Origin: Burkholderiales bacterium
Lineage (GTDB): Bacteria > Pseudomonadota > Gammaproteobacteria > Burkholderiales > Burkholderiaceae_F
DNA length: 50,053 nt
Direction: 5' to 3'
Assembly (NCBI GenBank): GCA_020248865.1
Contig: JADCGS010000014.1
Coordinates: 1 to 50,053, forward strand
The translations under genes and the position numbers were made by a program. Numbering within the stretch: position 1 is the first letter of the stretch; each line of letters opens with the position of its first letter. Below the pieces are notes generated by a model, which made no database searches, had not been told where the DNA came from, and was given only the letters and a program-made list of their open reading frames with translations. Positions 14,494 through 22,543 of the stretch are shown piece by piece.

Positions 14494-15431
14494 GTGGCCT
14501 GCCGGCGCCGGCCGAAGCGTTCCTGCAGGACTGCCGCACGCTGCGGCGCATGAGCGCGGCCACGCTGATCGCCTACCGGCGCGACCTCACGGAACTGGCG
14601 CAGCTGGCCGCCGCTGCGCAGGAGGCTGACCTGCGCGCCCTCACGCAGGCGGACGTGCGGCGCTTTGCCGCGCGGTTGCATGGTCGTGGCCTGTCGCCCG
14701 CCTCGCTGGCGCGCCTGCTGTCGGCGTGGCGCAGCTTCTACCGCTGGCTGGGTCAGCGGCAGGAGGTGACGGTCAACCCGGTGGTGGGCGTGCGTGCGCC
14801 GCGGCGCGAGCGGCGCCTGCCCAAGGCGCTGCCGGTGGACCAGGCGGTGCGGCTGGTAAGCCAGGCGCCGCAGGACGGCGCGCTGGCCCTGCGCGACAAG
14901 GCGATGGTGGAGCTGCTGTACTCCAGCGGCCTGCGCCTGGCCGAACTGGTGAGCCTGGACTGGCGGGCTTTCGGCGCCGAGGGTCGGCAGGCTGCATCGG
15001 TGAGCTGGATCGACCTGCCGCAGCGCGAGGTGGTGGTCACCGGCAAGGGCGGCAGGCAGCGCCAGGTGCCGCTGGGGGCTGCGGCCGCGCAGGCGCTGCA
15101 GTCCTGGCTGGCGGTGCGCGGCACGCTGGCCCGCACGGAGCCGCGCGCGCTGTTTGTCTCCGCGCGCGGCACGCGGCTGGCGCCGCGCAGCGTGCAGCAG
15201 CGGCTCGAGCAACTGGCGCGCAGGCTGGGCCTGGGGGTGCATGTGCATCCGCACGTGCTGCGCCACTCGATGGCCTCGCACGTGCTGCAGTCCAGCGGCG
15301 ACCTGCGCGCGGTGCAGGAACTGCTCGGCCACGCCAACATCTCGACCACGCAGATCTACACGCAGCTCGACTGGCAGCACCTGGCCAAGGTATACGACGC
15401 GGCGCATCCTCGGGCGCGGCGGAAGGCTTGA
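14490..15431 (+). CDS. xerC: Tyrosine recombinase XerC
   Basis: A 313-residue site-specific recombinase that, with XerD, resolves chromosome dimers at dif. The N-terminal SAM-like DNA-binding domain (about 1-105) is followed by the catalytic domain with Arg149 (SSGLRLAEL), Lys186 (VTGKGGRQR), His255 and Arg258 (HPHVLRH), His281 (LLGHANISTTQ) and the nucleophile Tyr290 (QIYTQ). All catalytic residues are present. Position after dapF–DUF484 is the conserved one, which favours XerC over a phage or integron integrase. Confidence 0.95.
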   Translation: MSGLPAPAEAFLQDCRTLRRMSAATLIAYRRDLTELAQLAAAAQEADLRALTQADVRRFAARLHGRGLSPASLARLLSAWRSFYRWLGQRQEVTVNPVVGVRAPRRERRLPKALPVDQAVRLVSQAPQDGALALRDKAMVELLYSSGLRLAELVSLDWRAFGAEGRQAASVSWIDLPQREVVVTGKGGRQRQVPLGAAAAQALQSWLAVRGTLARTEPRALFVSARGTRLAPRSVQQRLEQLARRLGLGVHVHPHVLRHSMASHVLQSSGDLRAVQELLGHANISTTQIYTQLDWQHLAKVYDAAHPRARRKA

Positions 15432-15660
15432 CGGTGCCGGGCAGTTTCGTTGAGGCGGTGTCCCGCCGCGTCGTCTACCTGCGGTGCATCCTGGCCCCCC
15501 ACCCCCGCCCCGCCCCGGGGCGGGGTGGTGAACGGGGGAACGGGGCAGGGCGGGGCGAGAATCACTTCGAGATCTGCTCTGTGCTCCCTGTGTGGTCTGT
15601 ACTCCAATGCTGTTCGTGCTCTTCGAGCAATCCGCCACCCTCTAGCACCCGTCGCCGTTC
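15432..15660. other. Spacer with GC palindrome and AT-richer tail
   Basis: No gene is evident. A perfect 18-bp palindrome of C and G only (15508-15525) sits in a strongly C/G-skewed tract and may end xerC transcription, though no T-run follows. After it, 15560-15605 (including CTGTGCTCCCTGTGTGGTCT) looks like a short dispersed repeat of the kind common in Burkholderiales; no second copy is seen here. Confidence 0.4.
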
Positions 15661-16869
15661 ATGCCCGGTGAACTGATCCTCAAGCCCGGCAAGGAGCGCT
15701 CGCTGCTGCGGCGCCATCCGTGGGTGTACGACACGGCGGTGGCGCGGGTGACGGGCCAGCCGGCGCAGGGCGCGACGGTGGCGGTGCGCGCGGCCGACGG
15801 GCGCTGGCTCGCCTGGGCGGCCTACGCGCCGGGGGCCACGCTGCGCGCGCGCTGCTGGAGCTTCGTCGAGACCGACACGATCGACGCCGCCTGGATCGGT
15901 TCGCGTGTGCGTGCGGCAGTGGCGCGGCGGTTGCCGCTGCGGGCCGAGTCGGACGCGCTGCGGCTGGTCTATGGCGAGGCCGATTGCCTGCCCGGCTTCA
16001 TCGCCGACCGCTACGGCAACCAGTTGGTGGTGCAGTTGCAGTCGAGCGGCGCGCAGGCCTGGCGCGAGGTGCTGCTCGATGCGCTGGTGCAGGCCAGCGG
16101 CTGCGCCAACGTGTACGAGCGCTCCGACAGCGCCACGCGCCAGCGCGAGGGCCTGGCGGCATCCAGCGGGGTGGCGCGCGGGGCCGAGCCGGCGGCGCGC
16201 ATCGAAGTGCAGGAGCATGGCCTGCGCATGGCCGTGGACGTGCGCGGCGGTCACAAGACCGGCTTTTACATCGACCAGCGCGACAACCGCCGGCTGGTGC
16301 GGGCGCTGGCCGGTGCGGCCGCTGAGCGACTGGGGCGCGCGCCGACGGCGCTCAACTGCTTCTGCTACACCGGCGGCTTCTCGCTGGCGGCCGCCGCCGG
16401 CGGCGCGCAGCGGGTGCTGTCGATCGACTCGTCGGCCGAGGCGCTGGTGCTGGCGGCGGACAACGCCGCGCGCAACGGCCAGACCGGCGTACACGAGTGG
16501 CGTCAGGCCGACGTGTTCCAGGCCCTGCGCCAGTTGCGCGATGGCGAGGAGCGCTTCGATCTCATCGTGCTCGACCCGCCGAAGTTCGCCGCCAGCCATC
16601 ATCACGTCGAGCGCGCTGCGCGCGCCTACAAGGACATCACGCTCAATGCCCTGCGGCTGCTGGCCCCTGGCGGCGACCTGCTGACCTTCTCCTGCTCGGG
16701 CGCGATCGGCGTCGAGCTGTTCCAGAAGATCGTCGCCGGCGCGGTGGTCGACGCCGGGCTGGACTGCCAGATGCTGGCGCGGCTGGCCGCCGGCGCGGAC
16801 CACCCGCTGCTGATGACGCACCCGGAGGGCGAGTACCTCAAGGGGCTGCTGCTGCGCCGCCTGGCGTAG
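15661..16869 (+). CDS. rlmI: 23S rRNA m5C1962 methyltransferase RlmI type
   Basis: A 402-residue S-adenosylmethionine-dependent methyltransferase. The N-terminal PUA domain (about 1-80, starting LILKPGKERSLLRRHPWVYD) binds RNA. A linker domain with YGEADCLPGFIADRYG and VRGGHKTGFYIDQRDNR follows. The Rossmann-fold domain carries NCFCYTGGFSLAAA (SAM binding), VLDPPKF (catalytic DPPxF motif) and FSCSG, whose cysteine is the likely nucleophile. Family and length fit RlmI. The start is ATG at 15661, 230 bp after xerC, so it probably has its own promoter. Confidence 0.9.
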   Translation: MPGELILKPGKERSLLRRHPWVYDTAVARVTGQPAQGATVAVRAADGRWLAWAAYAPGATLRARCWSFVETDTIDAAWIGSRVRAAVARRLPLRAESDALRLVYGEADCLPGFIADRYGNQLVVQLQSSGAQAWREVLLDALVQASGCANVYERSDSATRQREGLAASSGVARGAEPAARIEVQEHGLRMAVDVRGGHKTGFYIDQRDNRRLVRALAGAAAERLGRAPTALNCFCYTGGFSLAAAAGGAQRVLSIDSSAEALVLAADNAARNGQTGVHEWRQADVFQALRQLRDGEERFDLIVLDPPKFAASHHHVERAARAYKDITLNALRLLAPGGDLLTFSCSGAIGVELFQKIVAGAVVDAGLDCQMLARLAAGADHPLLMTHPEGEYLKGLLLRRLA

Positions 16870-17046
16870 GGCCGGGCCGGGCGGGGGCGGCCTGCGGCGG
16901 CTGGGGACTGCCGGGGCGTGCGCGGCGGTCCGCACTTGCCCGGCGGCCGTCCCGTCCCCATCTGCATCGACTGCCGATAGAATCCGCCGCCTTTCGCGGG
17001 GCCGGCCGCCGCCGGGTGCCCGCCGCAGCCGGCCAAGGAGCCGCCC

Positions 17047-18150
17047 ATGCAAGCAGAACCGCAAGTCCCCGTCACCGTCCTGACCGGCTTCCTGGGCGCC
17101 GGCAAGACCACGCTGCTCAACCGCATCCTGAAGGAGCAGCATGGCCACCGCATCGCCGTCATCGAGAACGAGTTCGGGCCCGAGGGCATCGACAACGAGA
17201 TCCTGGTCGAGGAGACCCGCGAGCAGATCGTCGAAATGAACAACGGCTGCATCTGCTGCACCGTGCGCGGCGATCTGGTGCGCATCCTCGACGAGCTGAA
17301 GACCAAGCGCGAGGCCAAGCAACTGAACTTCGACCGCGTGATCATCGAGACCACCGGCATGGCCAATCCGGGGCCGGTGACGCAGACCTTCTTCATGGAC
17401 GAGGGCATCTCGTCGTACTACCTGCTGGACGCGGTCATCACCGTGGTCGATGCCAAGCACGGCCACGACACGCTCGATGCGCAGCCCGAGGCGCAGAACC
17501 AGGTGGGCTTTGCCGACCGCATTCTGATGAGCAAGACCGACCTGGTCGACGGCGCGCAGGTCGAATCGCTGCGCGAGCGCCTGCTGCGCATGAACCCGCG
17601 GGCGCCGATCAAGTCCGTGCACATGGGCGAGGTGCCGGTCAAGGAGATCCTCGACATCCGCGGCTTCAACCTCAACGCGATTCTGGAGATCGACCCCGAC
17701 TTCCTCGCCACCGAGCACCCCGACGCGAAGCAGGCTCAGGCGGGCCATGGCCACCACGCCCATCAAGACAGCGACCACGTGCATGGGCCGGATTGCGACC
17801 ACGACCATGATCACGACCCCGGTCATGGGCACCATCACCATCACCACGACGACGCGATCAAGGCCTTCGTCTTCCAGAGCGGCCGGCCGTTCGATCCGGC
17901 CAAGCTGGAGGACTACGTCGGCGCCCTGACTCAGGTTTACGGTCAGGACATGCTTCGGTATAAAGGCGTGCTTTTCATGGACGGCAGCAACCGGCGCATG
18001 ATCTTTCAGGGTGTCCACATGCTGATGGGGGCCGATGTCGGGCGTCCGTGGGGCAAGGACGAGAAGCCCTCCTCGAAGATCGTTTTCATCGGCCGCAACT
18101 TGCCGAAGGACGCGATCCTCAAGGGGCTCGAGGCGTGCCTGGCACGCTGA
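17047..18150 (+). CDS. CobW/COG0523 GTPase with His-rich region
   Basis: A 367-residue G3E-family P-loop GTPase, the metallochaperone class. The N-terminal GTPase domain has Walker [10 protein letters not shown], the metal-binding CxCC motif in [21 protein letters not shown] and the base-recognition SKTD. A histidine/aspartate-rich stretch (about residues 235-275, including DHDHDHD and HHHHHH) is a probable metal buffer, typical of zinc-handling COG0523 proteins. The C-terminal CobW domain ends with [17 protein letters not shown] role in zinc delivery or storage is the likeliest reading. It precedes dksA by 74 bp. A possible -10 (TAGAAT, 16978-16983) lies about 65 bp upstream of the ATG. Confidence 0.9.
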   Translation: MQAEPQVPVTVLTGFLGAGKTTLLNRILKEQHGHRIAVIENEFGPEGIDNEILVEETREQIVEMNNGCICCTVRGDLVRILDELKTKREAKQLNFDRVIIETTGMANPGPVTQTFFMDEGISSYYLLDAVITVVDAKHGHDTLDAQPEAQNQVGFADRILMSKTDLVDGAQVESLRERLLRMNPRAPIKSVHMGEVPVKEILDIRGFNLNAILEIDPDFLATEHPDAKQAQAGHGHHAHQDSDHVHGPDCDHDHDHDPGHGHHHHHHDDAIKAFVFQSGRPFDPAKLEDYVGALTQVYGQDMLRYKGVLFMDGSNRRMIFQGVHMLMGADVGRPWGKDEKPSSKIVFIGRNLPKDAILKGLEACLAR

Positions 18151-18224
18151 CTCCGCGGCCGCCGACTTCCGGCAGCATCACCGCTTCCGCCGATCGAGAC
18201 ACCAAAGAGCAGCGAGGCAAGAGG

Positions 18225-19163
18225 ATGGCAGGTAAGGCGAAAGCGCCCGCGAAGAAGGCCGCCAAGGCGCCGGTGAAGAAGGTGGTCAAGCCGGTGGCGG
18301 GGAAGAGCGCGCCGGCCAAGCCTGCCGAGGGCAAGCCTTCCAAGCCCGCCAAGAAGGGCCCGGTCAAGGCGACTCCGGCGGTCAGGCCGGCCAAGGCTGC
18401 CAAGCAGGTCAAGGCCGCCAAGCAGGATCAGCAGGACAAGCGGTCCAAGCAGTCCACGCCCGTAGCCAAGTCGAGCCCCGCCAAGCCGAGCCCCGCCAAG
18501 CCGAGCCCCGCCAAGCCGAGCCCCGTCAAGGCGGCCGCCGTCAAGGCCGCGCCGGCCCGGCCCGCGCCCGCCCGGGCGGCGGGGGCGCGCACCGCTGCCG
18601 CGCCGGAGCCGGCTGCCGTGACGCCCATGCCGGCACCCAAGACGCTGCCGCCCAAGCCCAAACCCGCCAGTCAACATGATGTCGCAGCCGCTCATGAGTA
18701 TCTGTTGAGCCGGTCGGCAACCCGAAGCGAAGAACCCGTGATCGTCAATGGCAAGAAACTCCCGTCGGAAGAAGAGCTCCTGAAGATGAGCGAGGCCGAC
18801 TACATGAACGAAGACCAGCTGGCCTTCTTCAGGTACCGGCTGCAGCAAATGGAACGCGAGCTGCTCGCCAACGCCGACGAAACTACCGAGCACCTGCGCG
18901 AGACGGTGATCGTCCCCGACCCCGCCGATCGCGCCACCATCGAGGAAGAGCACGCGCTGGAGCTGCGCACCCGAGACCGCGAACGCAAGCTGCTGAAGAA
19001 GGTGCAGCAGGCGCTGGCGCGCATCGACAGCGGCGACTACGGCTTCTGCGAGGAAACCGGTGACCCCATCGGGGTGCCGCGTCTGCTTGCCCGGCCCACC
19101 GCCACGCTGTCGCTGGAGGCGCAGCAGCGGCGGGAGATGAAGCAGAAGCTGTACGGCGACTAG
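18225..19163 (+). CDS. dksA: DksA with long Lys/Ala/Pro-rich N-terminal tail
   Basis: A 312-residue protein whose C-terminal ~128 residues are DksA, the RNA-polymerase secondary-channel regulator acting with ppGpp. ADYMNEDQLAFFRYRL, the coiled-coil tip DPADRA (the acidic and Ala residues that act at the catalytic site) and LELRTRDRERKLLKK are conserved. The zinc-finger region has one cysteine only (FCEETGDPIG; the other three positions are Thr, Leu and Arg-like), so classical four-Cys zinc binding is not expected. Residues 1-180 form a histone-H1-like tail full of PAK/PVK units, with four exact-type 15-bp repeats. Usual DksA is about 140-150 residues. ATG at 18225 follows GAGGCAAGAGG. Confidence 0.92.
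   Translation: MAGKAKAPAKKAAKAPVKKVVKPVAGKSAPAKPAEGKPSKPAKKGPVKATPAVRPAKAAKQVKAAKQDQQDKRSKQSTPVAKSSPAKPSPAKPSPAKPSPVKAAAVKAAPARPAPARAAGARTAAAPEPAAVTPMPAPKTLPPKPKPASQHDVAAAHEYLLSRSATRSEEPVIVNGKKLPSEEELLKMSEADYMNEDQLAFFRYRLQQMERELLANADETTEHLRETVIVPDPADRATIEEEHALELRTRDRERKLLKKVQQALARIDSGDYGFCEETGDPIGVPRLLARPTATLSLEAQQRREMKQKLYGD
18473..18532 (+). repeat. Four 15-bp tandem units in dksA tail
   Basis: Units of GAGCCCCGCCAAGCC repeat four times in frame, the last slightly changed, and encode SPAKP-type pentapeptides. Unit gain or loss would keep the frame and change tail length. Confidence 0.85.
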
Positions 19164-19344
19164 GCCGCCGGACAGTCTCACTGCGCAGAGGCGAGGATCC
19201 GGGGCAGGGTCCGCTGTGCGGCCCCCCTCCGCAGGACTCCGCCCCGGTGAAGGGCGCCGGGGCGGCGTTGCCGACGCGGGGGGCGCGTCATCGTGCTGCT
19301 CCGCATTGCGATTGTTCCGGGCCTTGGCCTCGCATTCGACTGCC

Positions 19345-19980
19345 GTGCTCGACGTCAAGTCCGTTCGCCATCGCTACGGCGGCACCCCGGTGCTGGCCGC
19401 GCCTGACTTCGGGTTGCCGCAGGGCGAGCACGCGGTGCTGCTGGGCCCCTCGGGCTCGGGCAAGACCACGCTGCTGCATGTGCTGGCGGGCATTCTGCAG
19501 CCGGCCGAAGGGCGGGTGATGCTCGATGGCGAGGATCTTCACGCGCCGGGTCGCGACGACCGCTGGCGCGCCGCGCGCATCGGCATGGTGCCGCAGCGGC
19601 TGCACCTGATCGCCGCCCTCTCGGCGCTCGACAACGTCCGCCTGGCGCAGCGCCTGTCCGGCGCGGCGGACGTCGACGCCGGCGCGCTGCTCACGGAACT
19701 GGGCCTGGGCGCGCACTTGCGGCGGCGGCCGGCCGAGTTGTCGCAGGGGCAGCAGCAGCGCTGTGCGATCGCCCGCGCGGTGATCCACCGGCCGCGCCTT
19801 CTGCTGGCCGATGAGCCGACCTCGGCGCTCGACGGACCGAATGCCGACGCCGCGATCGCGCTGCTGCTCGATCGCGCGGCGGCCTGCGGCGCCACCCTGC
19901 TCGTGGCCACCCACGACGAGCGGGTGCGCCGCCGCTTTGGCCGCGTCATCGAACTGCGGCCGGCCGGAGCAGCGGCATGA
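19345..19980 (+). CDS. ABC transporter ATPase (LolD/MacB-like group)
   Basis: A 211-residue ATPase from GTG at 19345. Walker A is GPSGSGKTT, the signature is LSQGQQQR, Walker B is LLLADEPTSALD, and the H-loop is VATHDE. It pairs with the FtsX/MacB-type permease gene 243 bp downstream. The start is uncertain: the family N-terminus (LDVKSVRHRYGG) begins at this GTG, while an upstream ATG would add about 40 residues of low plausibility. The order ATPase–permease–DUF3299 recalls gene sets linked with zinc in other proteobacteria; that link is from memory. Confidence 0.88.
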   Translation: MLDVKSVRHRYGGTPVLAAPDFGLPQGEHAVLLGPSGSGKTTLLHVLAGILQPAEGRVMLDGEDLHAPGRDDRWRAARIGMVPQRLHLIAALSALDNVRLAQRLSGAADVDAGALLTELGLGAHLRRRPAELSQGQQQRCAIARAVIHRPRLLLADEPTSALDGPNADAAIALLLDRAAACGATLLVATHDERVRRRFGRVIELRPAGAAA

Positions 19981-20223
19981 GGCTTCCGGCGCCGACGGCC
20001 CGCTGCCTGGAGCGCCCGTCGAGCGCACCGGGCCGCGCCGGTGGCGAATCCCTGAGCGCGCAGCGCGACGGCACTCCTGTGAGGGGGGCCATCGGCTGCG
20101 CGCCGAACACGGGTTGTCCGCTGCGGCGACCGGTCGGCTCGTCGCAAGCGCCGATCGCGTGCCGCCCTGGACGACCCTGCGTTGTGCCGTGCCGACCTCG
20201 CCGAACGGCCCGACGGTGATCCT

Positions 20224-21423
20224 GTGAGCGCCCTCGGCCTGGTCCTGGCCCAGCTGCGGTTGCGGCCGCTGCGCACCCTGCTGTCGGTCCTGCTGCTGGC
20301 GCTGGCCGTGGCCATGCTGCTGTTCCTGCTGCTGGTGCAGACGCAGGTCACGCGCTCGCTCACCCGCGATGCCGCAGGCATCGACGCGGTAGTCGGCGCC
20401 AAGGGTTCGCCGCTGCAGCTCATCCTGTCGGCCGTCTATCACGTCGACATACCGACCGGCAACGTGCCGCTGGCGGCGCTGGCGCAGTTGCGGTCGCACC
20501 CGCTGGTGGCCCGGGCGATCCCGGTCGCGCTCGGCGACAACCATGCGGGCTTCCGGATCGTCGGCACCGAGCCTGCTCTGATCGAGCACTACGGCGCGCG
20601 CCTGGCGCAGGGCGCGGTGTGGCAGGGCAAGCTCCAGGTGGTGGCCGGTGCACAGGCCGCGCGGTCGATCGGGCTGGCCGTGGGCAGCCGCTTTTTCGGC
20701 ACGCACGGCCTGGCGGCAGGCGGCTTCGTGCACGAGGATGCCGAGTACCGCGTCGTCGGCGTGCTGGCCCCGACGGGCACCGTGCTGGATCGGCTGCTTC
20801 TCACGGACGTCGAAAGCGTGTGGTTCACGCACGAAGGGGAGGCGGCCGACCCGGCGGAGCGCCGCATCCTGGAGGCCGAGCGCGAGGTCACGGCGATCCT
20901 GCTGCGCTACGCCTCGCCACTGGCGGCTGCCGTGCTGCCGCGCCAGATCAACGCCGAACCCGGGCTGATGGCCGCGGTGCCGGCCCAGGAAGTGGCGCGG
21001 CTGTTTGCCGTGTTCGGCGTCGGGATCGACACCGCGCGCGCGCTGGCCGCCGTGCTGCTGGTGAGCGCGCTGCTGGCCCTGTTCGTGGCGCTCACTGGCG
21101 CGTTGGAAGAGCGACGCTACGACATTGCAATCCTGCGGCTGCTCGGGGCCAGTCGCGTCCGGGTGGCGCTGCTGCTCCTGCTGGAGTCCTGGGTGCTTGC
21201 CGCCGCGGCGATCGCGGTGGGCACGGCGCTGGCGCTCGGCGGCGTGGCGGTGGTGGCGTCCTGGCTGGCGCAGGCGCGCTCGCTGCCGTTGTCGCCGCTG
21301 GCTTGGCCGGCAGGTGCGACCGGGGTGCTGGCGCTGGCCTGGGCCGCCGCGAGCCTGGCGGCCTTGTGGCCGGCGTGGCGCGCGGCCCGGATGGACCTGC
21401 ACCGGACGCTGGCGCAGGGTTGA
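20224..21423 (+). CDS. ABC permease of FtsX/MacB type
   Basis: A 399-residue inner-membrane protein. The N-terminal helix is at about residues 15-40, followed by a large periplasmic domain (about 45-265, beginning DAVVGAKGSPLQLILSAVYH), then three C-terminal helices. EERRYDIAILRLLGASR is the typical coupling segment of FtsX-domain permeases. Such pairs usually drive envelope processes by mechanotransmission, or move lipoproteins or peptides, rather than importing small solutes. The start is GTG at 20224, where the family N-terminus begins. The 243-bp gap from its ATPase gene is unusually long for this pair, and no convincing gene was found in it. Confidence 0.88.
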   Translation: MSALGLVLAQLRLRPLRTLLSVLLLALAVAMLLFLLLVQTQVTRSLTRDAAGIDAVVGAKGSPLQLILSAVYHVDIPTGNVPLAALAQLRSHPLVARAIPVALGDNHAGFRIVGTEPALIEHYGARLAQGAVWQGKLQVVAGAQAARSIGLAVGSRFFGTHGLAAGGFVHEDAEYRVVGVLAPTGTVLDRLLLTDVESVWFTHEGEAADPAERRILEAEREVTAILLRYASPLAAAVLPRQINAEPGLMAAVPAQEVARLFAVFGVGIDTARALAAVLLVSALLALFVALTGALEERRYDIAILRLLGASRVRVALLLLLESWVLAAAAIAVGTALALGGVAVVASWLAQARSLPLSPLAWPAGATGVLALAWAAASLAALWPAWRAARMDLHRTLAQG

Positions 21424-21652
21424 CGGGATAACCGGCCGTCGGGCCAGCGCGCTGCGACGGCCTGCCGACTCGGTGTTCTTGCAGGCCGTCTCGTTTCAAG
21501 CGCTTGCCGAAGCCCAAGCCAAAGCCAATGCTGCGCAGCGCGCCCGGCGGGAAATGCGGCCGGTCCTCCCCGCGGGCGCGCCGGGCGCCCTGCGGCCGTC
21601 CCGGCGCTGACGTTCACTCGGACGGCAGGGCCGGCTTTGATACCCTAGCGGC

Positions 21653-22201
21653 ATGGCTAGGACGAAGGTGTGGACATCGTGGCCGGCGGTCTTGCGCGCG
21701 GCGGGGCTGGGCTGCGTGCTCGCTGCCGGCCTGGCAGCAGCCCAGGCGCAGGCACCGACGCGGCCGGCCGCCAGTCCGAGTAATTCCCTCGGCCTGCCAA
21801 TCGATCCGTCGCTGTTGAACACGCTTCCCGAGATCAAGGGCGTGGTGTCGTGGAGGACACTGGCGCAGGTGAGGTCGCGCACCGAAGGCAAGCGGGTGAT
21901 CCCCGAATTCGCAGCGCCCGTGCGGGCGCTCGACCAGCAGGAAGTGCGGCTGCAGGGCTTCATGCTGCCCATCGTTACAGGCGAGCTGCACGATCACTTT
22001 CTGCTCACGATGCGGCCGCCGCACTGCCCGTTCTGCCTGTCCCTCGGCCCCGAGTACATCGTCGAGGTGCGCGCCAGAACGCCCATCAAGCACACCTACG
22101 ACCCGATCATCGTGGTGGGCAAGCTCATTGTCCTGAGCGACGATCCCTTCGGCCTCTACTACCGCCTGACCGGTGCGCAACTGACGATGGCACCCCGCTA
22201 G
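21653..22201 (+). CDS. DUF3299 secreted protein
   Basis: A 182-residue protein with a signal peptide (VLRAAGLGCVLAAGLAAAQA, cleavage near AQA). The family core includes EVRLQGFMLPI, HFLLTMRPPHCPFCLSLGP with two nearby cysteines, and VVVGKLIVLSDDPFGLYYRL. DUF3299 proteins are periplasmic and of unknown function, often encoded beside ABC ATPase/permease pairs like the one just upstream. The His/Cys cluster HCPFC could bind metal, which would fit a zinc-related role; not shown. A TTTGATACC element lies 8 bases before the ATG and no ribosome site is visible. Confidence 0.85.
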   Translation: MARTKVWTSWPAVLRAAGLGCVLAAGLAAAQAQAPTRPAASPSNSLGLPIDPSLLNTLPEIKGVVSWRTLAQVRSRTEGKRVIPEFAAPVRALDQQEVRLQGFMLPIVTGELHDHFLLTMRPPHCPFCLSLGPEYIVEVRARTPIKHTYDPIIVVGKLIVLSDDPFGLYYRLTGAQLTMAPR

Positions 22202-22543
22202 GGACACAGCGGATCACCCGAATGTGCATCCCCTTCTGGCGGGACGGCAATTGGGCTTCCCGCCATGTTTTTTCCGGGTGCTTCCGGGAGTGGAATTGAT
22301 ATAGTCAAAGGACGGTTGGTTTGCCACCGGCAGAACGTCGTTGCAGCGGTGGTTGGCGGGAGTTCAGTGGCGGATCGCTCCTTTACGTCGGCATTCGCGC
22401 GGCAATTGACTGCTTTGCGGCATGTAACCGCGCGTACTTCTGCCGATAAGCTCGGGACGCTCCGATTTTCGGCCGCATCGGCCGCGATGAGCATGCGCGG
22501 CCGGTGCCTTCGCGAGTGACAACGAGCGTCACATAGGTCGATC
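22202..22543. other. Spacer upstream of STAS gene
   Basis: About 340 bases without a convincing gene. It is poorer in GC than its surroundings, with TGATATAGT near 22297 as a possible -10 region. An 84-codon plus-strand frame starting near 22265 has no recognisable features and is judged spurious. It most likely carries the promoter for the STAS–hslVU genes. Confidence 0.4.

Noticed and set aside
15562..18018. 818-codon minus-strand frame
   Set aside because: It covers rlmI and the CobW gene on the opposite strand; their motifs are decisive, and the frame is a GC artefact.
18473..18532. CRISPR-like short repeats
   Set aside because: They are in-frame coding repeats of the DksA tail with no spacers.
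19977..20219. 80-codon frame overlapping the ABC ATPase stop
   Set aside because: Arg/Pro/Cys-rich, no ribosome site or known motif; the ATGA overlap alone is weak evidence in GC-rich DNA.
22265..22519. 84-codon frame before the STAS gene
   Set aside because: No ribosome site and no recognisable features; the region is better seen as a promoter-bearing spacer.
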